Positions 51,227 through 59,514 of a stretch of DNA of 64,000 bases are shown one piece after another. This DNA comes from Paenisporosarcina quisquiliarum_A. GTDB taxonomy: Bacteria; Bacillota; Bacilli; Bacillales_A; Planococcaceae. The notes beneath the pieces were generated by a model. That model saw only the letters and a list, made by a program, of their open reading frames with translations. It was not told the DNA's origin and made no database searches. Position numbers and translations under genes: made by a program. Location: contig NZ_JBHZRU010000005.1 of the NCBI RefSeq assembly GCF_043641925.1, positions 62,001 to 126,000 on the forward strand, read 5' to 3'. Numbering within the stretch: position 1 is the first letter of the stretch; the number at the start of each line of letters is the position of its first letter.

Positions 51227-51241
51227 AGTGGTCAGACCACT
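51227..51241. promoter_or_regulatory. FadR/GntR-type operator
   Basis: AGTGGTCAGACCACT is a perfect 15-bp palindrome with the TGGTNNGACCA-like core (TGGTCAGACCA) of FadR-subfamily regulators. It lies just downstream of the predicted transcription start and 31 nt before the regulator gene, an autorepression layout. Confidence 0.7.
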
Positions 51242-51271
51242 TTGTAAATAATGGAAGCAAGAGGGATGCAC

Positions 51272-51919
51272 ATGGACAAACAGTCCACTAAAATGTATTT
51301 ACAAATTGTTCGAGAACTCAGGCTCCTTATTCAATCAGAAAATATTAAACCCGGTGGCAAATTGCCTTCTGAAAGAGAATTAGTTGAACGACTTAAAGTT
51401 GGGCGGTCGACTGTTCGAGAAGCACTTAGAAGTTTAGAATTACTTGGGTTAATTGAAACAAAACGTGGAGAAGGAACTTTTTTAACGGATTATCGTAATC
51501 ATAAACTGGTTGAGATTTTATCAACTTTTATACTACAAGATACAAAAACAATTAATGATGTCCATTTAACGAGACAAACTCTTGAAAAAGAAGCGATCCG
51601 TATTGTATCTGCTTCACCTAATTTAATGGATTTGCCGGTCTGGGAAAGTTTATTAATAAAGTTAGACGAAGAAGGAACTGTTCAACGTGAGGACATCATT
51701 CGTGAAATTTTAATCGTAAGCAATAATCGGCTGTCTTTAAAGATGTGGTTTTTACTAAAACAATATGGCGAAGAGCCCTATCAAGGTTTCACAAATGAAG
51801 ATGAAAATACCTACCTTATACAATTGCTACAAGCAATCAAGGATGGGGAAATTGAACAAGCTGTCGAAGCATATAATGCTTGGACGAATTTTTTAACAAA
51901 GGGGAGAGAGAATGTATGA
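51272..51919 (+). CDS. FadR/GntR-family regulator of accDA
   Basis: This 215-residue protein has an N-terminal winged helix (about 5-75; GGKLPSERELVERLKVGRSTVREALRSLE, split as GGKLPSEREL and VGRSTVREALRSLE) typical of GntR proteins, and an all-helical FCD-like C-terminal domain (about 85-205) that is shorter than usual. ATG 51272 is chosen because AGAGGG lies 6 nt upstream. The stop overlaps accD by 4 nt (ATGA), so regulator and acetyl-CoA carboxylase genes are translationally coupled. The ligand is unknown; a fatty-acid or malonyl-CoA signal is an inference from context. Confidence 0.82.
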   Translation: MDKQSTKMYLQIVRELRLLIQSENIKPGGKLPSERELVERLKVGRSTVREALRSLELLGLIETKRGEGTFLTDYRNHKLVEILSTFILQDTKTINDVHLTRQTLEKEAIRIVSASPNLMDLPVWESLLIKLDEEGTVQREDIIREILIVSNNRLSLKMWFLLKQYGEEPYQGFTNEDENTYLIQLLQAIKDGEIEQAVEAYNAWTNFLTKGRENV

Positions 51920-52785
51920 TACGAGATATTTTTTCAAGAAATCGTAAACACAAATATGCGACGATTCCAAATCTCGCTTCCAAAACGGATGTACCTGAAG
52001 GAATTATGACAAAATGTCCTGAGTGTAAATATATAGGTTTAACAAAAGATTTAATGTCGAATAAAAAAGTTTGTCCGGGATGCGATCATCATTACAAAAT
52101 GACTGCCTATGAGCGAGTAGCTAATTTCTTAGATGAATCTACTTTTGTTTCTATGGATGATCATCTAGAAACAGTTAATCCACTTAATTTCCCTGGGTAT
52201 ACAGACAAAATAAAATCTGATAGTAAAAAAACTGGCTTAAATGAAGCTGTGCTGACTGGTACTGGGCAAATCAATGGTCAGAGTGTAGTGGTTGCGATCA
52301 TGGATGCTCATTTCCGAATGGGTTCAATGGGATCCGTTGTTGGAGAGAAAATCACACGTGCTGTTGAAGAAGCGACGAAACAAGGCGTACCTTTTATTAT
52401 TTTCACTGCAAGTGGTGGAGCAAGAATGCAAGAGGGTGTTCTTTCTTTAATGCAAATGGCGAAAACAAGTGTTGCGCTTAAGCGTCATAGTGAAAAAGGT
52501 TATTTGTTCATCTCGATTTTAACTCACCCAACTACAGGTGGAGTTTCAGCAAGTTTTGCATCACTAGGAGACATTAATTTAGCTGAACCAAAAGCTTTAA
52601 TTGGTTTTGCTGGTCGCCGTGTAATTGAACAAACGGTGCGAGAAAAACTGCCTGAAAACTTCCAAACAGCTGAATTTTTACTGGATCATGGACAATTGGA
52701 TGCAGTCGTTCATCGAGCATCGATGAAAGATACTGTTTCAACATTAGTGAAACTACACTCGAAAGGGGAAAATAAAAATGGTTAA
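51916..52785 (+). CDS. accD: Acetyl-CoA carboxylase, carboxyltransferase beta subunit
   Basis: This 289-residue protein has an N-terminal zinc ribbon (CPECKYIG...CPGC, about residues 34-56) and a crotonase-like carboxyltransferase domain with FTASGGARMQEGVLSLMQM, THPTTGGVSASFA and IGFAGRRVIEQT. With AccA it transfers carboxyl from biotin to acetyl-CoA to make malonyl-CoA. The start overlaps the stop of the upstream regulator, and the end overlaps accA by 8 nt, giving a tight three-gene operon. Confidence 0.95.
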   Translation: MIRDIFSRNRKHKYATIPNLASKTDVPEGIMTKCPECKYIGLTKDLMSNKKVCPGCDHHYKMTAYERVANFLDESTFVSMDDHLETVNPLNFPGYTDKIKSDSKKTGLNEAVLTGTGQINGQSVVVAIMDAHFRMGSMGSVVGEKITRAVEEATKQGVPFIIFTASGGARMQEGVLSLMQMAKTSVALKRHSEKGYLFISILTHPTTGGVSASFASLGDINLAEPKALIGFAGRRVIEQTVREKLPENFQTAEFLLDHGQLDAVVHRASMKDTVSTLVKLHSKGENKNG

Positions 52786-53731
52786 AACATTACCTTTCGA
52801 AGAACCAGTTATTCAACTAAGAGCGAAGATTAGTGAATTGAAAGATTTCACTTCTAATGCAGAGGTTGATCTTTCAACAGAGATTCAACAATTAGAAGAT
52901 CGACTTCAAAAATTAGAAACAGATATTTATGAGAATATGCAACCTTGGGATCGTGTTCAAGTAGCAAGACATCCTGAGCGACCAACGACACTCGATTACA
53001 TTCGTGACTTATTTACAGATTTTATTGAACTTCATGGGGATCGTTTGTATGGAGATGATGAAGCGATTGTTGGAGGTATAGCCTCATTTAATGGCCAACC
53101 TATTACCATCATTGGTCATCAGCGCGGAAGAGATACAAAAGAAAATATTAGACGAAACTTTGGAATGCCTCACCCAGAAGGCTATAGAAAAGCCCTTCGT
53201 TTAATGAAACAAGCTGAAAAGTTCAAGCGACCTATTATTTGCTTTATTGATACAAAAGGAGCTTATCCTGGAAAAGCTGCTGAAGAACGTGGACAAAGCG
53301 AAGCCATTGCTCGAAACTTGTTTGAAATGGCGGGATTGAAAGTGCCAGTCATAAGTGTAGTAATCGGCGAAGGTGGAAGTGGTGGTGCCTTAGCATTAGG
53401 CGTTGCCAACCATATTCATATGTTAGAAAATGCAACGTATTCGGTTATTTCACCTGAAGGAGCAGCATCAATTCTTTGGAAAGATGCCGCACTTGCTCAG
53501 CAAGCAGCTGAAGCAATGAAAATTACAGCACCTGATTTAAAAGAAATGGGAATAGTAGACGAAATTATTCCTGAATCTACAGGAGGCGCGCACCGAGATC
53601 CTAAACGACAAGCTGTCTTAATGGGAGAAGTTTTACAACGTTCCCTTGACGAATTGTTGAAGTTAAATGAAGATCAATTAGTCGACACTAGATATGAGAA
53701 ATTTAAATCGATTGGTGAATTTATTGAATAA
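52778..53731 (+). CDS. accA: Acetyl-CoA carboxylase, carboxyltransferase alpha subunit
   Basis: This 317-residue protein begins with a helical segment (FEEPVIQLRAKI) and has GDRLYGDDEAIVGG, the GHQRGRDTKENIRRNFGMPHPEGY region, FIDTKGAYPGKAAEERGQ and IGEGGSGGALALG. It is the partner of AccD. The ATG lies inside the last accD codons with AAAGGGG upstream, so translation is coupled. A terminator follows. Confidence 0.96.
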   Translation: MVKTLPFEEPVIQLRAKISELKDFTSNAEVDLSTEIQQLEDRLQKLETDIYENMQPWDRVQVARHPERPTTLDYIRDLFTDFIELHGDRLYGDDEAIVGGIASFNGQPITIIGHQRGRDTKENIRRNFGMPHPEGYRKALRLMKQAEKFKRPIICFIDTKGAYPGKAAEERGQSEAIARNLFEMAGLKVPVISVVIGEGGSGGALALGVANHIHMLENATYSVISPEGAASILWKDAALAQQAAEAMKITAPDLKEMGIVDEIIPESTGGAHRDPKRQAVLMGEVLQRSLDELLKLNEDQLVDTRYEKFKSIGEFIE

Positions 53732-53741
53732 CAAAAATATG

Positions 53742-53775
53742 AGCTTGTCCCAAAACGGGGCAAGCTATATTTTTC
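53742..53775 (+). terminator. Terminator after accA
   Basis: AGCTTGTCCC/GGGGCAAGCT (one mismatch) is followed by ATATTTTTC. Confidence 0.8.
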
Positions 53776-53885
53776 TTCCGTTTCTTTTCTACTTTTACCT
53801 ATGATCAAATATACAAGATTGTATAAACCATGTTAATGTGAATTACATGATCTATAAAATTGCCGATTTGAAGGAGGATATCCTA

Positions 53886-54845
53886 ATGAAAAAAATTGCT
53901 GTTTTAACCAGCGGTGGGGACGCACCAGGTATGAATGCTGCTATTCGAGCAGTCGTTCGAAAAGGAATTTACCATGGGTTAGAAGTTATGGGTGTCTATA
54001 ATGGATATCAAGGATTAATCGAAGGAAATATACATAAGCTTGACCTAGGCTCGGTTGGTGACATCATTCAAAGAGGTGGAACAAGACTTTATTCGGCTAG
54101 ATGTCTTGAATTTATGACAGAAGAAGGTCAGTTAAAAGGAATCGAGCAAATGAAGAAACATGGGATCGAAGGTCTAGTTGTTATTGGTGGGGACGGGTCT
54201 TATCGAGGAGCAATGGCTTTAACAAAAAGAGGTATCCCAGCTGTAGGTGTTCCTGGAACAATTGACAATGATATTCCAGGCACGGACTATACAATTGGTT
54301 TTGACACTGCATTAAATACAGTGATTGAAGCAATTGATAAAATTCGTGATACCGCTACTTCTCATGAACGAACTTTTATAGTAGAAGTTATGGGTCGTGA
54401 TGCAGGAGACTTAGCTTTATGGGCTGGCTTAGCAGGTGGAGCTGAAACGATCGTGATCCCAGAAGATCCGTATCAACTTGATGATATTGTTGCAAGATTA
54501 AAGAGTGGGCACGAGCGAGGCAAAAAGCACAGTATCATCATTGTTGCTGAAGGTGTGATGAGTGGAAATGCTTTGGCCGAATTAATTGAAAAGCATGCTA
54601 ATATTGAAACACGAGTTTCTGTCTTAGGGCATATTCAACGTGGTGGTTCACCAACTGCACGAGATCGAGTCTTAGCAAGTCAATTTGGTGCTAGAGCAGT
54701 GGAAATTTTATTGGAAGGTCATGGAGGACTAGCTGTTGGCATGCGCAATCACCAAGTGGTAGACTATTCTATGACAGAGGCTTTTCAAGGAAGCCACAAA
54801 ACGGATCTTTCAATGTATCAATTATCTAAAGAATTATCGATATAA
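53886..54845 (+). CDS. pfkA: ATP-dependent 6-phosphofructokinase
   Basis: This 319-residue protein matches Bacillus Pfk length. It has VLTSGGDAPGMNAAIRAVVR (nucleotide site), GGDGSYRGA, PGTIDNDIPGTDYTIGFDTA (split as PGTIDNDIPG and TDYTIGFDTA; Asp is the catalytic base), MGRDAGDLA and LGHIQRGGSPTARDR. ATG 53886 has AAGGAGGATATC upstream. It forms an operon with pyk, which starts 21 nt after its stop. Confidence 0.97.
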   Translation: MKKIAVLTSGGDAPGMNAAIRAVVRKGIYHGLEVMGVYNGYQGLIEGNIHKLDLGSVGDIIQRGGTRLYSARCLEFMTEEGQLKGIEQMKKHGIEGLVVIGGDGSYRGAMALTKRGIPAVGVPGTIDNDIPGTDYTIGFDTALNTVIEAIDKIRDTATSHERTFIVEVMGRDAGDLALWAGLAGGAETIVIPEDPYQLDDIVARLKSGHERGKKHSIIIVAEGVMSGNALAELIEKHANIETRVSVLGHIQRGGSPTARDRVLASQFGARAVEILLEGHGGLAVGMRNHQVVDYSMTEAFQGSHKTDLSMYQLSKELSI

Positions 54846-54866
54846 CGTAACGGAGAGGATATTACT

Positions 54867-56627
54867 ATGAGAAAAACCAAAATTGTATGTACAATCGGTC
54901 CAGCGAGTGAATCACCAGAAATGCTGGAACAACTGATTGAAGCGGGAATGAACGTTGCTCGATTAAACTTTTCACACGGCAATCACGAAGAACATGGAGA
55001 ACGTATTCGTCGAATTCGCGAAGCTTCTAAAAAGACGGGTAAAATTGTTGGAATATTGCTGGATACGAAAGGACCTGAAATTCGTACACATCAAATGGAA
55101 AACGATGCAATTGAGTTAATTACTGGGCAAACGATTGCAATATCGATGAAAGAAGTTTTAGGAACGAAAGAAATGTTCTCTATCTCTTACGATCATTTGA
55201 TTGAAGATGTTCAAGAAGGCTCGGTCATTTTATTAGATGATGGATTAATTGAATTGCGAGTGAAGAGTATTGATGCAGCTGCAGGATTAATTCATACGGA
55301 AGTATATAATGCCGGCACCCTTAAAAATAAAAAAGGTGTTAATGTACCAGGAGTTTCAGTTCAATTACCTGGTATTACTGAAAAAGATGCACAAGATATT
55401 TTGTTTGGGATTTCACAAGAAGTTGATTTCATTGCCGCTTCTTTCGTAAGAAGAGCGAAGGATGTTATGCAAATTCGTGAATTATTAGAAAAAAATAATG
55501 GTTCTTACATTCAAATCATTCCTAAAATCGAAAACCAAGAGGGCGTCGATAATATCGATGAAATCATCCAAGTATCAGATGGTTTAATGGTTGCTCGTGG
55601 AGATTTAGGGGTAGAAATACCGGCTGAAGAAGTACCTTTAGTACAAAAGAGTTTAATTGCAAAATGTAATGAAGCGGGAAAACCGGTTATTACTGCGACT
55701 CAAATGTTAGATTCGATGCAGCGTAATCCTAGACCAACTAGAGCTGAAGCTAGTGATGTAGCAAATGCTATATTCGACGGAACGGATGCAATTATGCTTT
55801 CTGGTGAAACGGCTGCTGGAATGTATCCAGTTGAATCCGTAAAAACAATGGATAAAATTTCGATTCGCACAGAAGCTGCTCTTGATTACCGAGCAATTGT
55901 TACAGCTAAAAGTAAGAGCAAAGATGTAAATATGACGGATGCGATTGGTCAAGCTGTAGCTCATACGGCAATCAATTTAAAAGTGAAAGCGGTAATTGCT
56001 CCTACTGAAAGTGGTCATACTGCGAAAATGATTTCCAAATATCGTCAAGGTGCACCGATTATAGCTGTTACGTCAACTGAACAACCATCACGTAAACTCA
56101 CTTTGGTTTGGGGCGTATACCCAATCGTTGGAGAAAAAGTAGGATCAACGGATGAGATTTTAGAGTTATCAGTTGAAGAAAGTATTAAACATAATTATGT
56201 AAAACACGGTGATCTAGTTATTATTACAGCGGGTGTTCCAGTTGGTGAAGCCGGTACAACCAATTTAATGAAAGTTCATCTTATTGGAGATATGGTTGCT
56301 AAAGGACAAGGCATTGGAAAATCAGTTGCTGTTGGTCGAGCAGTTGTGGCAAACAACGCAAAAGATGCTCTTTTAGCGAATGTCGATGGTGCCATCTTAG
56401 TAACACTTGGTTCAGATCGTGACATGATGCCTGCGATTGAAAAGTGTGCAGGTTTAATAACGGAAGAAGGCGGTTTAACGAGTCATGCGGCTGTGGTTGG
56501 TTTAAGTCTTGGAATTCCTGTGATTGTCGGTGTCAAAGATGCAACTAAGCTAATTGAAAACGGTCAAGAAATTACGATGGATGCTGAATCCGGAGTTATT
56601 TACCATGGTCATGCAAGTGTATTATAA
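54867..56627 (+). CDS. pyk: Pyruvate kinase with C-terminal PEP-utiliser-like domain
   Basis: This 586-residue protein has the pyruvate kinase core (about 1-475; KIVCTIGPASES, NVARLNFSHG, IIPKIENQEGVDNIDEI, VARGDLGVEIP and ATQMLDSM) followed by an extra domain of about 110 residues with GGLTSHAAVVGLSLGIPVIVG (split as GGLTSHAAVVG and LGIPVIVG). That domain resembles the phosphohistidine domain of PEP synthase and EI and is normal in Bacillus and Geobacillus enzymes. It catalyses the last glycolytic ATP-forming step. Operon with pfkA. Confidence 0.96.
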   Translation: MRKTKIVCTIGPASESPEMLEQLIEAGMNVARLNFSHGNHEEHGERIRRIREASKKTGKIVGILLDTKGPEIRTHQMENDAIELITGQTIAISMKEVLGTKEMFSISYDHLIEDVQEGSVILLDDGLIELRVKSIDAAAGLIHTEVYNAGTLKNKKGVNVPGVSVQLPGITEKDAQDILFGISQEVDFIAASFVRRAKDVMQIRELLEKNNGSYIQIIPKIENQEGVDNIDEIIQVSDGLMVARGDLGVEIPAEEVPLVQKSLIAKCNEAGKPVITATQMLDSMQRNPRPTRAEASDVANAIFDGTDAIMLSGETAAGMYPVESVKTMDKISIRTEAALDYRAIVTAKSKSKDVNMTDAIGQAVAHTAINLKVKAVIAPTESGHTAKMISKYRQGAPIIAVTSTEQPSRKLTLVWGVYPIVGEKVGSTDEILELSVEESIKHNYVKHGDLVIITAGVPVGEAGTTNLMKVHLIGDMVAKGQGIGKSVAVGRAVVANNAKDALLANVDGAILVTLGSDRDMMPAIEKCAGLITEEGGLTSHAAVVGLSLGIPVIVGVKDATKLIENGQEITMDAESGVIYHGHASVL

Positions 56628-56644
56628 GTAACAGAGATAAAAAT

Positions 56645-56678
56645 ACCTCAACGCATATTGTGTTGAGGTCATTTTTTT
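56645..56678 (+). terminator. Terminator after pyk
   Basis: ACCTCAAC pairs with GTTGAGGT (further pairing inward), followed by CATTTTTTT. Confidence 0.85.
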
Positions 56679-56713
56679 ACACATATGTAATGTAAGGAAG
56701 GGAGATGTTTACA

Positions 56714-57097
56714 ATGAAATGGTTGCTTTTTGTATTAATCGTAGCTCCAGTGATTGAAATAAGTGTGTTAATTTGGTCGGGAAACCAATTTGGAATTCTA
56801 CCAACGATATTAATTATTCTTAGTACCGGAATTTTAGGTGCGTTTCTAGCCAAAAAACAAGGACTAAAGGCAATTCGAGATATACAAAACCAAATGAAGA
56901 ATTTCGAAGCTCCAGGCGATGCTATGGTGAATGCCCTTTTTGTATTTGCAGGTGGAATCATGTTACTATCACCAGGCTTTGTAACGGATATTTTCGGTTT
57001 CTTATTTTTATTTTCACCAACAAGACAACTGTTCAAGCCCATCATTTATAAATGGATTCGAACTAAAATGAAAAAAGGTCAGCTTATTGTGATGTGA
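56714..57097 (+). CDS. fxsA: FxsA family membrane protein
   Basis: This 127-residue protein has hydrophobic segments at about 4-20, 27-45 and 70-95, with FVLIVAPVIEISVLIW and GGIMLLSPGFVTDIFGFLFL (20 residues) typical of FxsA, followed by a basic tail (KWIRTKMKKG). E. coli FxsA counters phage T7 exclusion by F plasmids when overproduced; the role in Bacilli is unknown. ATG 56714 has GGAAGGGAG upstream. Its 3' end overlaps the convergent ytvI gene by 14 bp, with no terminator between. Confidence 0.85.
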   Translation: MKWLLFVLIVAPVIEISVLIWSGNQFGILPTILIILSTGILGAFLAKKQGLKAIRDIQNQMKNFEAPGDAMVNALFVFAGGIMLLSPGFVTDIFGFLFLFSPTRQLFKPIIYKWIRTKMKKGQLIVM

Positions 57098-58043
57098 ACC
57101 AATGGTGTTCTCTAAAATGAACAGCTGCGAGTAAAAGAAATGGACTTAATAGGATTCCAGGAACACCAAACATCAACAGTGAACATGCACTAATAAAAAA
57201 TACATGAATCGCTCGAATATGCATGGTATTTGCCCACAAAAAGGATTCAAGTAATTGTCGTGTCAATAAAATAAATGCATATAACAATATAATGACAATT
57301 CCTAATGTAGATTGATTGGTTAGCATAAAGAAGACAGCCATTGGTATGAGGATGATACCTGTCCCTAAAAACGGCATGACATCAGCAAAAGAAATTAAAA
57401 AAGCGAGTCCAATTGGGGATGAAAAGTTCAACGCATAAAAACCAACTGCTAGCTGAGCAAAAGTGGTGAGAAATAGGACGATTTCTACTTTTGTAAACTT
57501 TTCAAATAATTGAGTAGCACTTACAAACAATGGTTTAATGGTTTTGCGAGTTTTAGTTGGGATATAAATGAAAAACCAGGTACGAGACTTAATCGATTCT
57601 AATAATGCAAAGTAAAAAGCGATGATAAAAACAAATGTCTCGACAAATTGTTCTGGTAAATGTTGAATGAACAAGCTGATTTTTTTAATCATCGTTTCAC
57701 TTAATAAAGAAAAAGCCTCTAAAGCGGATTTCCAATTCGCTTTATTTTCATTTACTAAGACTTTTAACTCTTCTAAGTGAAACCGAAGTGGGTAGACAAT
57801 TTCAAATAGCTCTTTTACCACTAATGTAGCGATAGCGATCAACGAAACGATTAGGATGCTTTCAAATAGAAAAACAGTCAGCCATCTTGGTAATCTAGTT
57901 TTTTGATGGATCCATTTAACAATTGGTTGAAAGAAATAGGCAAATAAAATGGCCAAACTTACCGGATAGATAATCCATGTGATGATTAAAACAACGATGA
58001 CAGGAAGCCATTTTTTAAAATTATTCATTATATTTTCATACAT
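57084..58043 (-). CDS. ytvI: AI-2E/PerM family transporter YtvI
   Basis: This 319-residue protein has about seven or eight hydrophobic segments and belongs to the AI-2E family: PVVIVLIITWIIYPVSLAI-like helix near 14-34, LLTTFAQLAVGFYAL-type segment around 195-215, and SFADVMPFLGTGIILIPMAV (20 residues) near 228-247. It is shorter than B. subtilis YtvI (371). The substrate is unknown and family members include Na+/H+ antiporters. AAAGGAGG precedes ATG 58043. The 3' end overlaps fxsA. Confidence 0.82.
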   Translation of the reverse strand: MYENIMNNFKKWLPVIVVLIITWIIYPVSLAILFAYFFQPIVKWIHQKTRLPRWLTVFLFESILIVSLIAIATLVVKELFEIVYPLRFHLEELKVLVNENKANWKSALEAFSLLSETMIKKISLFIQHLPEQFVETFVFIIAFYFALLESIKSRTWFFIYIPTKTRKTIKPLFVSATQLFEKFTKVEIVLFLTTFAQLAVGFYALNFSSPIGLAFLISFADVMPFLGTGIILIPMAVFFMLTNQSTLGIVIILLYAFILLTRQLLESFLWANTMHIRAIHVFFISACSLLMFGVPGILLSPFLLLAAVHFREHHWFTSQ

Positions 58044-58152
58044 TATGTAGGCCTCCTTTGCAGAAATAGTACCTATAACAATAGCAATTCGCTTAAACAG
58101 AATATTTCTACTTTAAGACAAATTCTCTTAATTTTTTCGAATTTTTACGAAA

Positions 58153-58166
58153 AACGAGCGTTTTCA
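58153..58166 (-). promoter_or_regulatory. Weak cre-like site at the citZ promoter
   Basis: Minus strand TGAAAACGCTCGTT matches the cre consensus at 12 of 14 positions and lies directly beside the -35 element of citZ. citZ is CcpA-regulated in B. subtilis. Confidence 0.35.
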
Positions 58167-58195
58167 TTCACAAAGGCGTCAATATTGATTATAAT
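58167..58195 (+). promoter_or_regulatory. Sigma-A promoter of citZ
   Basis: TTCACA (58167-58172), a 17-nt spacer and a perfect TATAAT (58190-58195) are about 105 nt before the citZ start. Confidence 0.65.
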
Positions 58196-58230
58196 GTTCA
58201 ATGTAAGCGATTAAATAAAGGTTCATAAGA

Positions 58231-58260
58231 GCAGATGAGCCATCATTCTGCGTTTTTTTT
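58231..58260 (+). terminator. Intrinsic terminator inside the citZ leader
   Basis: GCAGATGA-GCCA-TCATTCTGC (8 bp, one bulge) followed by G and eight T residues lies between the citZ promoter and its start codon. No upstream plus-strand gene needs it (ytvI is on the minus strand), so it is a candidate attenuator. Downstream GATGATGA could pair with the TCATCATTC arm as an antiterminator. Confidence 0.65.
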
Positions 58261-58299
58261 GTGGGATGATGAATTTTATAAGAAGAAGGAGCGGTATAC

Positions 58300-59415
58300 A
58301 TGACGACAACAAAAGGTCTCGAAGGAGTAGTAGCAACTCAATCAGCTATTAGTTCAATAATTGACGATACACTTACATACGTTGGCTATGATATTGATGA
58401 TTTAGCGGACCATGCAAGTTTTGAAGAAGTAATTTATTTGTTATGGCATCAACGTCTGCCTAAAGCAGCAGAATTGGCTGAACTTAAACAACAATTAGCG
58501 GATAATATGGCTGTACCTCAAGAGGTATTAAACCATTTTAAAGCTTATCCAATTGATAAAGTTCATCCAATGACAGCACTTCGTACGGCAGTATCTATGC
58601 TTGGATTGTATGATGAGAAAGCAGAAGATATGTCAGAAGAAGCTAACTACTTGAAAGCGATTCAACTTCAAGCAAAAATGTCCACTTTAGTAACAGCATT
58701 TGCTCGCGTTCGTAAAGGACAAGAACCAATCGCACCTAAAAATGATTTAAGCTTCGCTGCTAACTTCTTGTACATGCTTAACGGAGAAGTTCCTGAAGCA
58801 ATTGAAGAAGAAGCGTTTAACAAAGCGTTAGTTTTACATGCTGACCACGAATTGAATGCATCAACATTTACTGCTCGTGTTTGTGTAGCAACACTTTCAG
58901 ATGTTTACTCTGGAGTAGTTGCAGCAATCGGTGCTCTAAAAGGACCTCTTCACGGCGGTGCAAATGAGCAAGTAATGAAAATGTTAATGGACATCGGTTC
59001 AGTAGAAAATGTAGATTCATACATTAATACAAAGCTTGAAAACAAAGAAAAAATTATGGGATTCGGCCACCGTGTTTATCGTAAAGGTGATCCTCGTGCG
59101 AAACACTTACGTGAAATGTCTCAAAAATTAACGAAACTTCGTGGTGAAGAGAAATGGTACGAGATGTCAATTAAAATTGATGAGATCGTAACAGGTCAAA
59201 AGAATCTACCACCTAATGTAGATTTCTATTCTGCATCTGTGTATCATTCTTTAAATATTGACCATGATTTATTTACACCAATTTTCGCAGTATCACGTGT
59301 TTCTGGTTGGTTAGCTCATATTTTAGAGCAGTATTCAAATAACCGTCTAATTCGTCCACGTGCAGAATACATCGGACCTGGTATGCAAAAATATGTACCA
59401 GTTAGCGAGCGTTAA
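58300..59415 (+). CDS. citZ: Citrate synthase
   Basis: This 371-residue type II citrate synthase has GLEGVVATQSAIS, LHADHELNASTFTARV (split as LHADHELNAS; active-site His), GPLHGGANEQVMKML and MGFGHRVYRKGDPRA with the catalytic histidines, and the Asp in NVDFYSASVYHSL. It condenses acetyl-CoA and oxaloacetate. GAAGGAG precedes the ATG. It is followed by icd and mdh as in the B. subtilis citZ-icd-mdh group, with a long stem-loop before icd. Confidence 0.96.
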   Translation: MTTTKGLEGVVATQSAISSIIDDTLTYVGYDIDDLADHASFEEVIYLLWHQRLPKAAELAELKQQLADNMAVPQEVLNHFKAYPIDKVHPMTALRTAVSMLGLYDEKAEDMSEEANYLKAIQLQAKMSTLVTAFARVRKGQEPIAPKNDLSFAANFLYMLNGEVPEAIEEEAFNKALVLHADHELNASTFTARVCVATLSDVYSGVVAAIGALKGPLHGGANEQVMKMLMDIGSVENVDSYINTKLENKEKIMGFGHRVYRKGDPRAKHLREMSQKLTKLRGEEKWYEMSIKIDEIVTGQKNLPPNVDFYSASVYHSLNIDHDLFTPIFAVSRVSGWLAHILEQYSNNRLIRPRAEYIGPGMQKYVPVSER

Positions 59416-59433
59416 TTTTTAAATTACACATTT

Positions 59434-59487
59434 ATAGGGCTGTGCTTGATCATATGGTTTATTCCACTTTGATCGTACATGCCCTAT
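59434..59487 (+). repeat. Long inverted repeat between citZ and icd
   Basis: ATAGGGCTGTGCTTGATCA (59434-59452) pairs imperfectly with TGATCGTACATGCCCTAT (59470-59487). No T run follows, so it is more likely an RNA processing or stability element, or a partial terminator, than a full stop. Confidence 0.6.
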
Positions 59488-59514
59488 GACTATGATTATA
59501 GGAGGAATTTTATT

